This document shows, in pieces, positions 17,800 to 26,495 of a stretch of 64,000 nucleotides of DNA. The translations under genes were made by a program, and so were the position numbers. Source of the stretch: Brevundimonas sp. (GTDB lineage: Bacteria > Pseudomonadota > Alphaproteobacteria > Caulobacterales > Caulobacteraceae); the NCBI RefSeq assembly GCF_029946145.1, contig NZ_JAQSDY010000025.1, positions 90,910 to 154,909 of the forward strand, in the 5' to 3' direction. The notes under the pieces were generated by a model, which saw only the letters and a list, made by a program, of their open reading frames with translations, was not told the DNA's origin and did no database searches. Each line of letters opens with the position of its first letter. Position 1 is the first letter of the stretch.

Positions 17800-19122
17800 T
17801 CAGCCCGTGCAGTCCCCCGCCGAGCCGACCTCGACGCGCCCGCCCTTCATCACCAGCCGCGGCGTCCGCAGAGGAGCCAGCGTCGCCGTCGGATCGCCCC
17901 GGACCGCGACCAGGTCGGCCCAGGACCGGCTCTTCAGCACCCCCAGGCCGTCGTCGCCGAGCAGGCGTCCCGCCTCCCACGTCGCCGTCCGAAGCGCCTC
18001 GACGGGTGTCAGTCCCGCCTCGACATAGCCGTCCATGGTCGCCCGCGAGCCGGCGCCGCGTCCAGGCGCATAGGGGAAGTAGAGGTCCGAGCCCATGGCG
18101 ATGCGCACGCCCAGCCGGTGCGCCCGCATCAGCCGGTCGCGGCCGCCCTGCAGATGGCGGTCGACCTCCTCGCGCGGCGGCTGCTGCGGCCATGAGGCGA
18201 CGAAGGTGAGCGCCATCTCCAGCGACGGGTCGGTCGGCACGAGCCAGACCCCCTTCGACGCCATGAGGCGCAGTGTGTCGTCGGACACCTCATAGGCGTG
18301 CTCGATGGAGGTCACGCCCGCCTCGACCGCCTCGCGGATCGCCTCGTCCCCGGTGGCGTGGGCGGCGACGGGGATACGGTGACGTTTCGCCTCCGAAACG
18401 ATGGCGGCCATCTCCTCGACGGACAGGCGGGTCCGCTGGGGCGTGGCCTCGGGATACATCTTGATGACGTCGGCGCCGCGGGCGATGGCGTCGCGCACGG
18501 CGGCGCGCGCGTCCTCCACGCCGTTGACGACCCGGTACTCGCCCGCGACCAGGCCGTGCGGATCGGCGGGCTGGGGCTCCAGCTGGCCGCCCGCGGGGGC
18601 CAGACCGGGACCGGAGCCGTAGATGCGCGGCCCGGCCACGCGGCCGTCGTCGACGCCGCGTTCCAGCATCAGATCCAGGAACTGGCCCGAATTGCCCAGG
18701 TCGCGCACGGCGGTGAAGCCGGCTTCCAGATACTGGCGCGCCCGCTGCGCCCCGGTCAGGGCGCGATAGATGTCGCCCTGTACGCCCCGGTCGCGGGCGG
18801 CGGCGTCGGACAGGCCCTCGCCGTTGCGCTGCTCGAGCAGCAGATGGGTGTGGGCGTCGATCAGGCCGGGGATCACCGAACAGCCGCGCAGGTCCAGGAC
18901 GGTCGCGCCTTCGGGCGCGGCCAGGGACTCTCCGACCTCGGCGACGCGATCGCCCCGGATCAGGATGTCGCGCGGTCCGACCATCCGCCCGGCCTCTGAA
19001 TCGAACAGGTTTCCGGCGTGAACCAGCACCATGGGCCGCGGGGCGTTCCGGGCGACGGCGGCGAACGGCAGACAGGCGGCCAGCAGGGCGGCGGCCGAGG
19101 CGGCGAGGGTCAGGCGGGTCAT
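17800..19122 (-). CDS. secreted metal-dependent amidohydrolase
   Basis: 440 residues from MTRLTLAASAAALLAA, a Sec signal peptide cleaved near residue 25. The amidohydrolase superfamily metal motif DAHTH (His91, His93) is present, followed by EAGFTAVRDLG, carboxylated-Lys candidate DVIKMYPE, AAHATGDEAIREAVEAG and the Asp strand MGSDLYFPY. It is of the imidazolonepropionase/prolidase-like branch common as periplasmic imidodipeptidases in Caulobacterales. The substrate is not deducible. An upstream in-frame ATG would add 50 low-complexity residues before the signal peptide and was rejected. Confidence 0.88.
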   Translation of the reverse strand: MTRLTLAASAAALLAACLPFAAVARNAPRPMVLVHAGNLFDSEAGRMVGPRDILIRGDRVAEVGESLAAPEGATVLDLRGCSVIPGLIDAHTHLLLEQRNGEGLSDAAARDRGVQGDIYRALTGAQRARQYLEAGFTAVRDLGNSGQFLDLMLERGVDDGRVAGPRIYGSGPGLAPAGGQLEPQPADPHGLVAGEYRVVNGVEDARAAVRDAIARGADVIKMYPEATPQRTRLSVEEMAAIVSEAKRHRIPVAAHATGDEAIREAVEAGVTSIEHAYEVSDDTLRLMASKGVWLVPTDPSLEMALTFVASWPQQPPREEVDRHLQGGRDRLMRAHRLGVRIAMGSDLYFPYAPGRGAGSRATMDGYVEAGLTPVEALRTATWEAGRLLGDDGLGVLKSRSWADLVAVRGDPTATLAPLRTPRLVMKGGRVEVGSAGDCTG

Positions 19123-19238
19123 GCAGTCTCCGATCCGTTGCGCCGGGGAGAGGCTGACAGAACACCGATCGGATGCGAAGCGGTCTGTGAATTCTTCGTA
19201 AGCTTGGCCCCTCCCCGTGTCCGACCTAGAACGGAAGC

Positions 19239-20114
19239 GTGAACACGCCTGTCGACACCGATCCGTCCGCACTCGCCCGCGCCGCCGAAGCCGGCGACGG
19301 CGCGGCGGCGGCGCGTCTGGCCGTGCTGACCGGCATGGGGCTGGGCGTCGCGCCCGACTGGAATCGGGCGATGGAGTTGCTGGCCCGGGCCGCGAACCTC
19401 GGGTTCGAACCCGCGCGGGATCAGACTGCCCTGCTGGCCGGAACCTCGGCGCCGGACGACTGGCTCAAGGCAGCCCGGGACGCTGATATCGCCGGCTGGC
19501 TGACCGCGCCGCGCCCGCGCGTGCTGTCAGAGGGGCCGGCGATCTTCGCCATCGACGGATTTCTGGCTCCGGCGGTCTGCGACTGGATGATCGCGCGGGC
19601 CCGGGCCTTGGCGGAACCGGCCCTGGTCTATGACCTCGCGACCGGCGAGGGACGGCGCGAGAGCGTGCGCACAAACACCGCGGCGCAGTTCGACCTCGGG
19701 CGGATGGACGTGGTGCTGGCCCTGGTGCGCGAGCGGATCGCGCGGGCGGTGGGCCTGCCCGTGCCGGGGCTGGAGTGGACCCAGGTGCTGCACTACGCCG
19801 TGGGCCAGACGTTCGACTGGCACGTGGACTGGCTGGATCCGGCGACGCCCGGATACGCCGCCGATCTGACCGCGGGCGGCCAGCGGATCGCAACCCTGCT
19901 GGTCTTCCTCAACGACGATTTCGAGGGCGGCGAGACCGCATTCGAGGCCGGCGGCCTGCGCCACCGGGGCCGCAAGGGCGACGCCCTGCTGTGGGCCAAC
20001 ACCCTGCCCGACGGTTCGATCGACCGGCGCACCCGGCACGCGGGTCTGCCGCCGACCAAGGGCGAGAAATGGGTGCTGTCGCAGTGGCTCAGGGGACGGG
20101 CGCGCAGGACCTGA
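19239..20114 (+). CDS. prolyl 4-hydroxylase-type 2OG-Fe(II) oxygenase with Sel1-like N-terminus
   Basis: 291 residues. Residues 8-70 look like one or two Sel1/TPR-like helical repeats (ALARAAEAGDGAAAARLAVL, AMELLARAANLGFEPA). The rest is a P4Hc dioxygenase: iron ligands His195 and Asp197 (WHVDWLD) and His267, and 2-oxoglutarate anchor Lys274 (HAGLPPTKGEKW). It should hydroxylate a protein or peptide side chain using O2 and 2-oxoglutarate. It converges with fliE (6 bp between stops), so it is not part of the flagellar operon. Confidence 0.9.
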   Translation: MNTPVDTDPSALARAAEAGDGAAAARLAVLTGMGLGVAPDWNRAMELLARAANLGFEPARDQTALLAGTSAPDDWLKAARDADIAGWLTAPRPRVLSEGPAIFAIDGFLAPAVCDWMIARARALAEPALVYDLATGEGRRESVRTNTAAQFDLGRMDVVLALVRERIARAVGLPVPGLEWTQVLHYAVGQTFDWHVDWLDPATPGYAADLTAGGQRIATLLVFLNDDFEGGETAFEAGGLRHRGRKGDALLWANTLPDGSIDRRTRHAGLPPTKGEKWVLSQWLRGRARRT

Positions 20115-20120
20115 CGGGCG

Positions 20121-20420
20121 TCAGATCGGCATCCGCATGATCTCCTGATAGGCCTGGATCACCTGGTCGCGGACGGCCATGACGGTTTCCAGCGAGGCCT
20201 CGGCCGAGGACACGGCGGTGACCACGTCGATCAGACTGCCCTGCCCCTGCACCGCCGAGGCCATCTGGGTCTCGGCCGCGCGCGAGCTTTGCGTCATGTC
20301 GCCCATGACGCTGGTCAGCATGTCGGCGAAGCCGGACTGGCCGACGTTCGCGCCGCCCCCGACCGGCGAGGCGCCGTCCTGGATCGCCGCATAGGCCTTG
20401 GCCGCCATCAAGGGGTTCAT
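20121..20420 (-). CDS. fliE: flagellar hook-basal body protein FliE
   Basis: 99 residues. Ends with the FliE signature [20 protein letters not shown] and [16 protein letters not shown]. FliE is the first rod-side protein exported and joins the MS ring and export gate to the rod. Last gene of flgB-flgC-fliE, 10 bp after flgC. Confidence 0.95.
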   Translation of the reverse strand: MNPLMAAKAYAAIQDGASPVGGGANVGQSGFADMLTSVMGDMTQSSRAAETQMASAVQGQGSLIDVVTAVSSAEASLETVMAVRDQVIQAYQEIMRMPI

Positions 20421-20430
20421 CGCTCAGGCC

Positions 20431-20850
20431 CTATTTCTTCAGCAGGTCGAGGGTGCGGCTGTCCATCGAGCGCGCGGTCTCGATGATGTTCAGATTGGCT
20501 TCGTAGGCGCGCTGGGCCTCGCGCATGTCCATGGCCTCGACCAGGGTGTCGACGTTGGGACGCAGCACATAGCCCTCGGCGTTTGCCGCCGGATGGCCCG
20601 GATCGTATTCGGTGCGGAAATCGCCCATGTCGGGCCGCACCTCGGCCAGGGTCACGCCCGTGGCGCCGTTGATCTCGCGCGCCTGGAAGACGGGGATCTG
20701 GCGGCGGTAGGGCTGGCCGCCCGCCACCTGCGCCGTGGATTGCGCGTTGGCGATATTCTCGGCGATCACCCGCATGCGCGACTGCTGGGCCTTCAGGGCG
20801 CTGGCCGCGACGGCCATGGCGCTGTTGCGCGGGGGGATGGGGTCAGGCAT
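20431..20850 (-). CDS. flgC: flagellar proximal rod protein FlgC
   Basis: 139 residues. The N-terminal rod/hook motif (ALKAQQSRMRVIAENIANAQST) and C-terminal coiled end (DTLVEAMDMREAQRAYEANLNIIETARSM) are the pair that forms the helical rod subunit. Start ATG 11 bp after the flgB stop. Confidence 0.96.
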   Translation of the reverse strand: MPDPIPPRNSAMAVAASALKAQQSRMRVIAENIANAQSTAQVAGGQPYRRQIPVFQAREINGATGVTLAEVRPDMGDFRTEYDPGHPAANAEGYVLRPNVDTLVEAMDMREAQRAYEANLNIIETARSMDSRTLDLLKK

Positions 20851-20861
20851 CGGTCAGCTCC

Positions 20862-21269
20862 TCATCGGCCGGGCGCGCGGGCGGCCATGCGCAGCATCTG
20901 CATGGACTTCTGGTAGAAGCCGATGGCCGCATCATAGGCCATGCGGCTCTCGGCCATCTTGAGCATCTGCTCCTCGACCACGACGGAATTGCCGTCGAGC
21001 GTGGTCTCCGAATCGGGCGCGGACTGCGTCTGGAAGCGGGCAGTCTGGCCCGCGGGGGCGATGTGCATGGCGCTGGTGCGGGTCATGCGGACCCCGCCGC
21101 CGCCCTCGCGCATCGCCGCGGCGAAATCGGTCGGCTGGTTCAGGTCGCGGCTGACGTAGCCGGGCGTGTCGGCATTGGCGACATTCTGGGCGATGACCCG
21201 TTGACGCTCGTCCAGCCAGGACAGGCGGCCCTTGATCTGGCCGAGCAGCGGCAGGTCGGTGAAACCCAC
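20862..21269 (-). CDS. flgB: flagellar proximal rod protein FlgB
   Basis: 135 residues from a GTG at 21267-21269 (VGFTDLPLLGQIKGRLSWL), which has AAGGGGCG upstream; a longer ATG frame reaching 21311 would run towards the promoter and has no support. Contains RQRVIAQNVANADTPGYVSRDL (rod signature) and a C-terminal helix (VEEQMLKMAESRMAYDAAIGFYQ). First gene of the operon, transcribed from the CtrA-type promoter at 21320-21357. Confidence 0.93.
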   Translation of the reverse strand: MGFTDLPLLGQIKGRLSWLDERQRVIAQNVANADTPGYVSRDLNQPTDFAAAMREGGGGVRMTRTSAMHIAPAGQTARFQTQSAPDSETTLDGNSVVVEEQMLKMAESRMAYDAAIGFYQKSMQMLRMAARAPGR

Positions 21270-21319
21270 GTTTGGCGCCCCTTGCAAGCGGACCGGGCGC
21301 CGACCGCCCACAGTAGATA

Positions 21320-21357
21320 GGCAGTAACTGCCGCGTGCATGGTTAACGGGACGTTAT
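21320..21357. promoter_or_regulatory. shared flgB / fliO control region: CtrA-type boxes and 13-bp palindrome
   Basis: For flgB (minus strand), ATAA-N7-TTAACCATGC (box at 21343-21357) is followed 10 bp later by GGCAGTTACTGCC (21320-21332), the same architecture as at fliF and fliQ. A second half-site TTAACCATG at 21370-21378 overlaps the first possible ATG of fliO, supporting the later fliO start. CtrA could control both divergent operons from here. Confidence 0.7.
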
Positions 21358-21396
21358 CTCAACGCGGCGTTAACCATGATCGCCGAAGGCTGGGGC

Positions 21397-21666
21397 ATGA
21401 ATTTTCTCGACCTGCTGCGAGCCCTGTTCGCGCTCGCCTTCACCCTGGGCATCATCGGCCTGGCCGCGTGGGCGGCCCGGCGGTACGCCCCGGCGCTGCT
21501 GGCGCGCCTCAGCGCCGAGCGCGGCGAAAAGCGCATGAAGGTGGTCGAGACCCTGATGCTGGACCCTGCCCGCCGGCTGGTGCTGGTCTCGGTCGACGGC
21601 GAGGAGCGGCTGCTGATGCTCGGCGAAGGGCGCGAGCTGATCGAGCCGCGCGGGGACGCCAAGTGA
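21397..21666 (+). CDS. fliO: flagellar export accessory protein FliO
   Basis: 89 residues from ATG 21397 (MNFLDLLRALFALAFTLGII), one membrane helix at about 4-26 and a small basic cytoplasmic domain (KRMKVVETLMLDPARRLVLVSVDGEERLLMLG) typical of FliO/FliZ. FliO acts as a scaffold for FliP ring assembly. An ATG at 21376 would add seven residues but sits inside a TTAACCATG box. The TGA overlaps the fliP GTG (GTGA), so the two are translationally coupled. Confidence 0.88.
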   Translation: MNFLDLLRALFALAFTLGIIGLAAWAARRYAPALLARLSAERGEKRMKVVETLMLDPARRLVLVSVDGEERLLMLGEGRELIEPRGDAK

Positions 21667-22643
21667 AACGCACGGACGTTCTCCCTCCCCTTCCGGGGGA
21701 GGGTGGTCGCGCAGCGACCGGGTGGGAGGGGCTTGGCGACACGAACACCAGCGGCCGCCTCGCCGAGCCGTCCCCACCCCGTCGCCGCTGCGCGCCGACG
21801 CCCCTCCCCCGGAGGGGGAGGGAGACGCAGGCGCTGTTCGTCCTGCCCACCCGCGCCGAACTGAAGCGCGCGGCCCTGCTGTCGCTGATCACCACCCTGG
21901 CCTGTCTGCTCTGGCCGCTGGCGGCCCTGGCCCAGGACATCGCCGCAGCCGGCGGACCCGGCGCGGCCATCAATGTCGACCTCGGCACCGGCGCGGGCCT
22001 GACCGAGCGCGTGGTCCAGCTGGTCGGCCTGATGACCGTGCTGTCGCTGGCGCCGTCGATCGTGATCATGACCACCAGCTTCGTGCGAATCGTCGTGGTG
22101 CTGTCGCTGCTGCGCACCGCCCTGGGCATGCAGCAGTCGCCGCCGAACGCTGTTCTGGTGTCCCTGGCCCTGTTCCTGAGCGCCATCGTGATGGCTCCGA
22201 CGTGGCAGGACGCCTATGATTCGGGCATCCGACCCCTGCTGGATCAGCAGATGGAGCTGCCCCAGGCCTTCGATGCGGCGTCGGAACCTGTGAAGACTTT
22301 CATGCTGGCCCAGGTGGACCGCGACGACCTCGCGCTGTTCGTCCGGCTGTCCCGATTGGAGGCCCCGACGGCGGCCGCCGACCTGCCCCTGAGAGTGGTC
22401 ACGCCGGCCTTCATGATCAGCGAGTTGAAGAAGGCCTTCGAAATCGGATTTCTCCTTTTCGTTCCGTTCCTTGTGATCGATCTGGTGGTCGCCAGCGTGC
22501 TCATGTCCATGGGCATGATGATGCTGCCTCCGGTAGTGATTTCCCTCCCGTTCAAGCTGATCTTTTTCGTGCTCGTGGACGGCTGGAGATTGGTGGCCGG
22601 AAGCCTCGTCGAAAGCTTCCAGAGAGCGTCCGGTACCGGGTAA
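21663..22643 (+). CDS. fliP: flagellar export gate protein FliP with in-frame palindromic-element insertion
   Basis: 326 residues from GTG 21663, against about 245-265 for typical FliP. Residues from about 60 on are normal: cleavable signal peptide (LKRAALLSLITTLACLLWPLAALAQ), FliP signatures PSIVIMTTSFVRIVVVLSLLR and ALGMQQSPPNAVLVSLALFL, and C-terminal helices ending LVDGWRLVAGSL. The first ~60 residues after MKRTD are encoded by a REP-type element and are Pro/Arg/Gly-rich. No ATG, GTG or TTG occurs in frame between 21663 and the signal peptide, so either this extension is made and removed with the signal peptide, or a non-canonical start is used. Confidence 0.93.
   Translation: MKRTDVLPPLPGEGGRAATGWEGLGDTNTSGRLAEPSPPRRRCAPTPLPRRGRETQALFVLPTRAELKRAALLSLITTLACLLWPLAALAQDIAAAGGPGAAINVDLGTGAGLTERVVQLVGLMTVLSLAPSIVIMTTSFVRIVVVLSLLRTALGMQQSPPNAVLVSLALFLSAIVMAPTWQDAYDSGIRPLLDQQMELPQAFDAASEPVKTFMLAQVDRDDLALFVRLSRLEAPTAAADLPLRVVTPAFMISELKKAFEIGFLLFVPFLVIDLVVASVLMSMGMMMLPPVVISLPFKLIFFVLVDGWRLVAGSLVESFQRASGTG
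21678..21826. repeat. REP-type palindromic element inside fliP
   Basis: Left arm (CTCCCTCCCCTTCCGGGGGAGGG then TCGCGCAGCGA, 21678-21732) and right arm (CCCCACCCCGTCGCCGCTGC ... CCCCCGGAGGGGGAGGGAG, 21770-21826) are inverted. Same general design as the elements at 51076-51220 and 53429-53593. It keeps the fliP frame open. Confidence 0.85.
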
Positions 22644-22761
22644 ATCCCCAGCCCGTGGGGCTTACAGCCGCGAAGTCGCTTGCCAAGGGAATAAAAAGCG
22701 GCGTCAATCCGTCCGTCATCGCCCCTGAATCGGGGCGAGCTTTCATCGGGAAACGACCCAC

Positions 22762-23040
22762 ATGACCACCCAAGCAGAACTCATCGCCTCCGTCGCCAAG
22801 GACGCCGGTGTCAGCCAGGCCGACGCTGGCCGCATGCTCGACGCCCTCGTCAAGAACATCCACAAGTCGCTGACCGGCGGCGGCGACGTGCGCATCTCCA
22901 ACCTCGGCGTGTTCGACACCGCCGCCCGCGCCGCCCGTGAAGGCCGCAACCCGGCCACCGGCGCGACGATCAAGATCGCCGCCTCCAAGGCCGTGCGCTT
23001 CCGCGTGTCGAAGCCGCTCAAGGATGCGGTGAACAAGTAA
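22762..23040 (+). CDS. hupB: HU-family DNA-binding protein
   Basis: 92 residues, the standard HU length. N-terminal dimerisation helices (AELIASVAKDAGVSQADAGRMLDALVKNI) and the beta-arm consensus GGGDVRISNLGVFDTAARAAREGRNPATG with Arg-Asn-Pro at the arm tip. Nucleoid protein that bends DNA non-specifically. Preceded by a 118-bp leader region; converges with the TPR gene. Confidence 0.95.
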   Translation: MTTQAELIASVAKDAGVSQADAGRMLDALVKNIHKSLTGGGDVRISNLGVFDTAARAAREGRNPATGATIKIAASKAVRFRVSKPLKDAVNK

Positions 23041-23052
23041 GAACCGTCAGGT

Positions 23053-25923
23053 TCAGGCGGCGGGCCTCGCAGGGGCCGCCGCCGCAGCTTGAGGACGGGC
23101 GGGGGCCGCGGCGCGGTTCCCGTCCGTTTTCGTTCTGAGATCGCTCTTCATGGCCGTGACCCAACCCGCGAAGGTGTCTGCCGAGGCGGCCAGGCCCGCG
23201 AAATCACCGGGCGCGACGCCGTCGTCGTCCAGGGCGACCGACAGGGCCGATTTCGCACGCGCGCCGGCTATGAACGGGCGATAGTTCCGCGACAGGCGGT
23301 TCAGGGCCGCGCCATCCCGGCCCAGCGAATAGCCAATCCCCGCGCGCAGCAGGCGCGCCTCCTCTTCGGCCGTGAGGGGCGCGGGATCGGCATGGCGCTG
23401 GCCCAGGCGGGCGTCATACAGGGCCGCGGCCTCGATCCATTTCTGCTGCTTCCAGAAGATCTCGGCGCGAACGTCGCGTCCCTCGGGCGAGGCGTCGCCG
23501 CCCAGCACTTCGAGCGCGTGATCGTAACGTCCCAGCTGGGTCAGGGCGCGGGCTTCCAGCGCGCGCCGCTCGGCGTTCAGGGCATTGGGCAGGATGGTGG
23601 TCCGCGACCCCCAGATCGCCTGCAGCGCCGGTTCGGGCTGGCGGTCCATCAGATAGACGGTGGCCAGATCGGTGGCGACCTGGGCCTTGGCCACGCCCTC
23701 CAGCCGGTTCTCGACCTGGTATTTCAGAAGTTCGGCGGCCTGGTCCAGCAGGTCGACATCGACCAACCGCCGGGCCAGACGGCGCACCATCTCGTCACCG
23801 TCGGCGCCGATCGGGGTCAGTTCGCGGAAATCATAGAACAGGCCCAGGGCCTGCACGGGCTGCAGGCCGTCGGCCCCGCCCTCGAGGAACAGCATGCGGA
23901 AGGCCGCGCCCAGATCGGCCTGGATGTCGGCGGCGCCTTCCAGCCGGTTCAGGCCGGGTCCGGCCCCCTTCAACGCGGTCAGGGCCTCGCGATACAGGCC
24001 TTGCGAAAGATAGAGCTGGCCCAGCTGCCGGATGACGGCCAGTTCGGTGGCGTCGCCCCGCCAGCGCCAGCGCAGGGCCTCCAGTTCCGTCGCGGCGTCG
24101 CCGGCCTTCATCTTTCCCTTGGCGAGCGACAGGCGGACGACGCCCAGCTTGGCGGGAACGGACACGGCGTCCAGTGGCGCACGGCTGACGGCGGTATAGA
24201 CGGCCAGGGCGCGATCCGACTGGCCGTCCAGTTCCAGCAGCCTGGCCTGCACGAGGTGGGCGGTCAGCTGATCGGCGGCGGGCGCGTCCTGGCTGAAACT
24301 GTAGGCCAGCAGGGCGCGGGCCGAGGGCAGGTCGCCGGTTTCCAGCGCCGCCAGCGCGTGGGCAGCGCCAAAGCGGGCGCGCCAGACGGCGGGGAAGGCG
24401 TCGGCCGCGACCGCCCCGGCGGCGAACGCCTGCCGGGCGGCGGCCCAGTCGCCCTGGGTCGAGGCGATATAGCCGCGCCACATGGCGGAGGCGGGGTCGC
24501 CGGCCACGGCGGAGGCGGCGAAATCGCCTTCCGCCTCCTCCATCCGGCCGATGGAGGCGCGGGCCGCGCCGCGCAGGCCGCGCAGCTCCGGCTCGCCGAC
24601 CATATTGGGGGCCCTGGCGACGATGGTGTTGAGCACGCCGACGGCCTCGTAGCCGAGGCCCGAGCCGACGAGGAACCGGGCCAGGGCGAAGCGCGCCTCG
24701 GCTGGCGCGCGCGGATCGTCGCCGGCCGCCATGGCTTCCCGGGCGGCGGCGTCCTGAAGCTGGCGATAGCGGGCGGAGAAACCGGCGTGGCCGACATCGG
24801 CCCATTCGGCCAGGATCAGGGCCGGGAATTTCGCCTTCCGCGGAGCTCCGCTCTCATCGGCGGCGGCGTCCAGCGCGGCCGACGGCGGCGACAGGATCAG
24901 ACCGTTGGGGCGGCTGAAGATGACCCGATCGCCCTCGGCCTGAATGCCCAGATCGGCGGACGTGGTCTCGACCGCCATTCCCTGGGCGGTGGGCAGCAGG
25001 GCCAGATCCACGGTGCGGCGGCGGTCAGCGAAGCCCTTGCCGGGCGCCAGGGCCGTGACGGCGGCGAACCGGTCTCCGGCAAGCGGGTCGGTCAGCCAGA
25101 CGGCGCGCGTGGCTCCGGCCATGCGAGCGACCAGGACGGGCTCGCCGGTGTCGTCGCGGTCGACGGCCACGCCCTCGACCGCGACGGGCTGGCCGCCGAT
25201 GACGACGGTCCAGTTCGAACCCTGGGCGACGGCGGAAACCGCCAGGCCTTCGGGCGCGGCGATGCGGACGGCGACATGGTCGGGGCCGGCGGTCCAGTGT
25301 GCGTCCGAGACGGGACCCAGCTGCCGGGCGCCGGACATGTCGAGCCGCGCGGGCGTGTCGAACACGACCCAGACCGCCGACCCGCGCCGGAAGACGGCGG
25401 CGCCGACCGGCCTGTCCCACTGGAAGGTCATCGAGACCTTGGCGGGGGTGGATCGGGCGACCACGGCCACGGTCTGCGCCGGGGCGGCGGGCGGAGCGGG
25501 CGCGTCCGGAGCCGAGGCGAACAGGTTCAGATAGACGGCGCCGTCGGCCGAACCGCTGCGGAAGTCTGCTCCCTCGGCCAGGGTCAGGACCAGTTCGGTC
25601 GCGCCCTGAACGGCGCGGGTCTCGACCTTGTCCACGCCCTTGGGCGGATCGACCTTCAGCCGCGATACGTCGGGCGCGGCGGTCGAGCCGATGCGGACGA
25701 TGACGTCGCGGCCCTCGCGGCGGACCCGCGACCGCGCGCCGATGACGCCGGCGAATTCGATGCGGGTGAACTCGGCGTTGGCGCCGATGCGGATCGAGAT
25801 CGGATCGACGGGGACGCCGGCCTCCTGGGCCAGCGGCGCCATGGGCGCGAACGCGACCGCGCCCGCCGCGGCGGCGGCCACGGTGGTTCTGAGAACGCGC
25901 TTGCTGACGGGGACCCCGGACAT
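23053..25923 (-). CDS. large periplasmic TPR-repeat protein
   Basis: 956 residues from MSGVPVSKRVLRTTVAAAAAGAVAFA, a Sec signal peptide cleaved near LAQ-EAG. The first ~370 residues are beta-rich (AMIN-like: ISIRIGANAEFTRIEFAGVIG and VKVSMTFQWDRPVGAAVFRRG-like). The remaining ~550 are helical repeats with TPR character (LARFLVGSGLGYEAVGVLNTIVARAP, YIASTQGDWAAARQAFAAGAVA, LDGQSDRALAVYTAVS). The tail is Ala/Pro-rich. A CtrA-like box precedes it and flagellar operons lie beyond HU, so a motility or polar cell-cycle role is plausible but inferred. Confidence 0.85.
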   Translation of the reverse strand: MSGVPVSKRVLRTTVAAAAAGAVAFAPMAPLAQEAGVPVDPISIRIGANAEFTRIEFAGVIGARSRVRREGRDVIVRIGSTAAPDVSRLKVDPPKGVDKVETRAVQGATELVLTLAEGADFRSGSADGAVYLNLFASAPDAPAPPAAPAQTVAVVARSTPAKVSMTFQWDRPVGAAVFRRGSAVWVVFDTPARLDMSGARQLGPVSDAHWTAGPDHVAVRIAAPEGLAVSAVAQGSNWTVVIGGQPVAVEGVAVDRDDTGEPVLVARMAGATRAVWLTDPLAGDRFAAVTALAPGKGFADRRRTVDLALLPTAQGMAVETTSADLGIQAEGDRVIFSRPNGLILSPPSAALDAAADESGAPRKAKFPALILAEWADVGHAGFSARYRQLQDAAAREAMAAGDDPRAPAEARFALARFLVGSGLGYEAVGVLNTIVARAPNMVGEPELRGLRGAARASIGRMEEAEGDFAASAVAGDPASAMWRGYIASTQGDWAAARQAFAAGAVAADAFPAVWRARFGAAHALAALETGDLPSARALLAYSFSQDAPAADQLTAHLVQARLLELDGQSDRALAVYTAVSRAPLDAVSVPAKLGVVRLSLAKGKMKAGDAATELEALRWRWRGDATELAVIRQLGQLYLSQGLYREALTALKGAGPGLNRLEGAADIQADLGAAFRMLFLEGGADGLQPVQALGLFYDFRELTPIGADGDEMVRRLARRLVDVDLLDQAAELLKYQVENRLEGVAKAQVATDLATVYLMDRQPEPALQAIWGSRTTILPNALNAERRALEARALTQLGRYDHALEVLGGDASPEGRDVRAEIFWKQQKWIEAAALYDARLGQRHADPAPLTAEEEARLLRAGIGYSLGRDGAALNRLSRNYRPFIAGARAKSALSVALDDDGVAPGDFAGLAASADTFAGWVTAMKSDLRTKTDGNRAAAPARPQAAAAAPARPAA

Positions 25924-25949
25924 ACGCGCGCACCCTCGCGCGACCGGCC

Positions 25950-25964
25950 TTACAACGCGGTTAA
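25950..25964 (-). promoter_or_regulatory. CtrA-like box upstream of the TPR gene
   Basis: Minus strand TTAA-CCGCGTT-GTAA matches TTAA-N7-TTAA with one mismatch. It lies only 26 bp before the chosen ATG, so the transcript would be nearly leaderless or the start further in. Confidence 0.4.
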
Positions 25965-25985
25965 CGGTTGGTGACCGACGCCCGG

Positions 25986-26495
25986 TCAGTCGGGAAGCGC
26001 GTTCCGCATCATCCGCAAGGCGACGCGCAGGCACTCAAGCCGCACCGGCCCACGGCCGATGTCGCCGAAATGATGCTCCTCATGCACCGTGGGCGCCCCG
26101 GCCGCCGCGAGGGCGAAATGCACCCGTCCCGGTTCGTCGTCCGGCCCGGCGGGACCGGCGAAGCCCGTGACCGAGACGGCCACGCCGGCGCGCGAGTCCC
26201 TCAGGGCGCCCTCTGCCATGGCTCTCGCCACAGGCTCGGAGACGGCGCCGTTCTGATCGATCAACCGGCGGGGGACGCCCAGCTCCTCCGCCTTGGCCTC
26301 GTCCGTATAGGCGACGTAGCCGCGCTCGAAGGCGTGGGACCGGCCCTCGACGTCCGTCAGCATCGAGGCGACCAGGCCGCCCGTGCAGCTTTCGGCCGTG
26401 GCCAGGGTGACGCCGTGGTCAGAGGCGGCCTTCAGCACCGCATCGACCAGCGCCTCGATGTCGGCGGGTACGGCGGATCCCAGCGTCTCGGTCAT
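25986..26495 (-). CDS. pncC: CinA C-terminal-type nicotinamide-nucleotide amidohydrolase
   Basis: 169 residues from MTETLGSAVP. Signature TLATAESCTGGLVASMLTDV (catalytic Ser-Cys region), GAVSEPVARAMAEGAL and AVSVTGFAGPAGPD match the stand-alone PncC/CinA-C domain, which deamidates NMN to nicotinate mononucleotide in NAD salvage. The usual GGTPEKPVG loop is replaced by PAGPDDEPG with the same spacing. Divergent from the DUF983 gene. Confidence 0.9.
   Translation of the reverse strand: MTETLGSAVPADIEALVDAVLKAASDHGVTLATAESCTGGLVASMLTDVEGRSHAFERGYVAYTDEAKAEELGVPRRLIDQNGAVSEPVARAMAEGALRDSRAGVAVSVTGFAGPAGPDDEPGRVHFALAAAGAPTVHEEHHFGDIGRGPVRLECLRVALRMMRNALPD

Noticed and set aside
23089..25974. 961-residue plus-strand frame opposite the TPR gene
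   Set aside because: Antisense shadow; the minus-strand frame has a signal peptide and TPR pattern.
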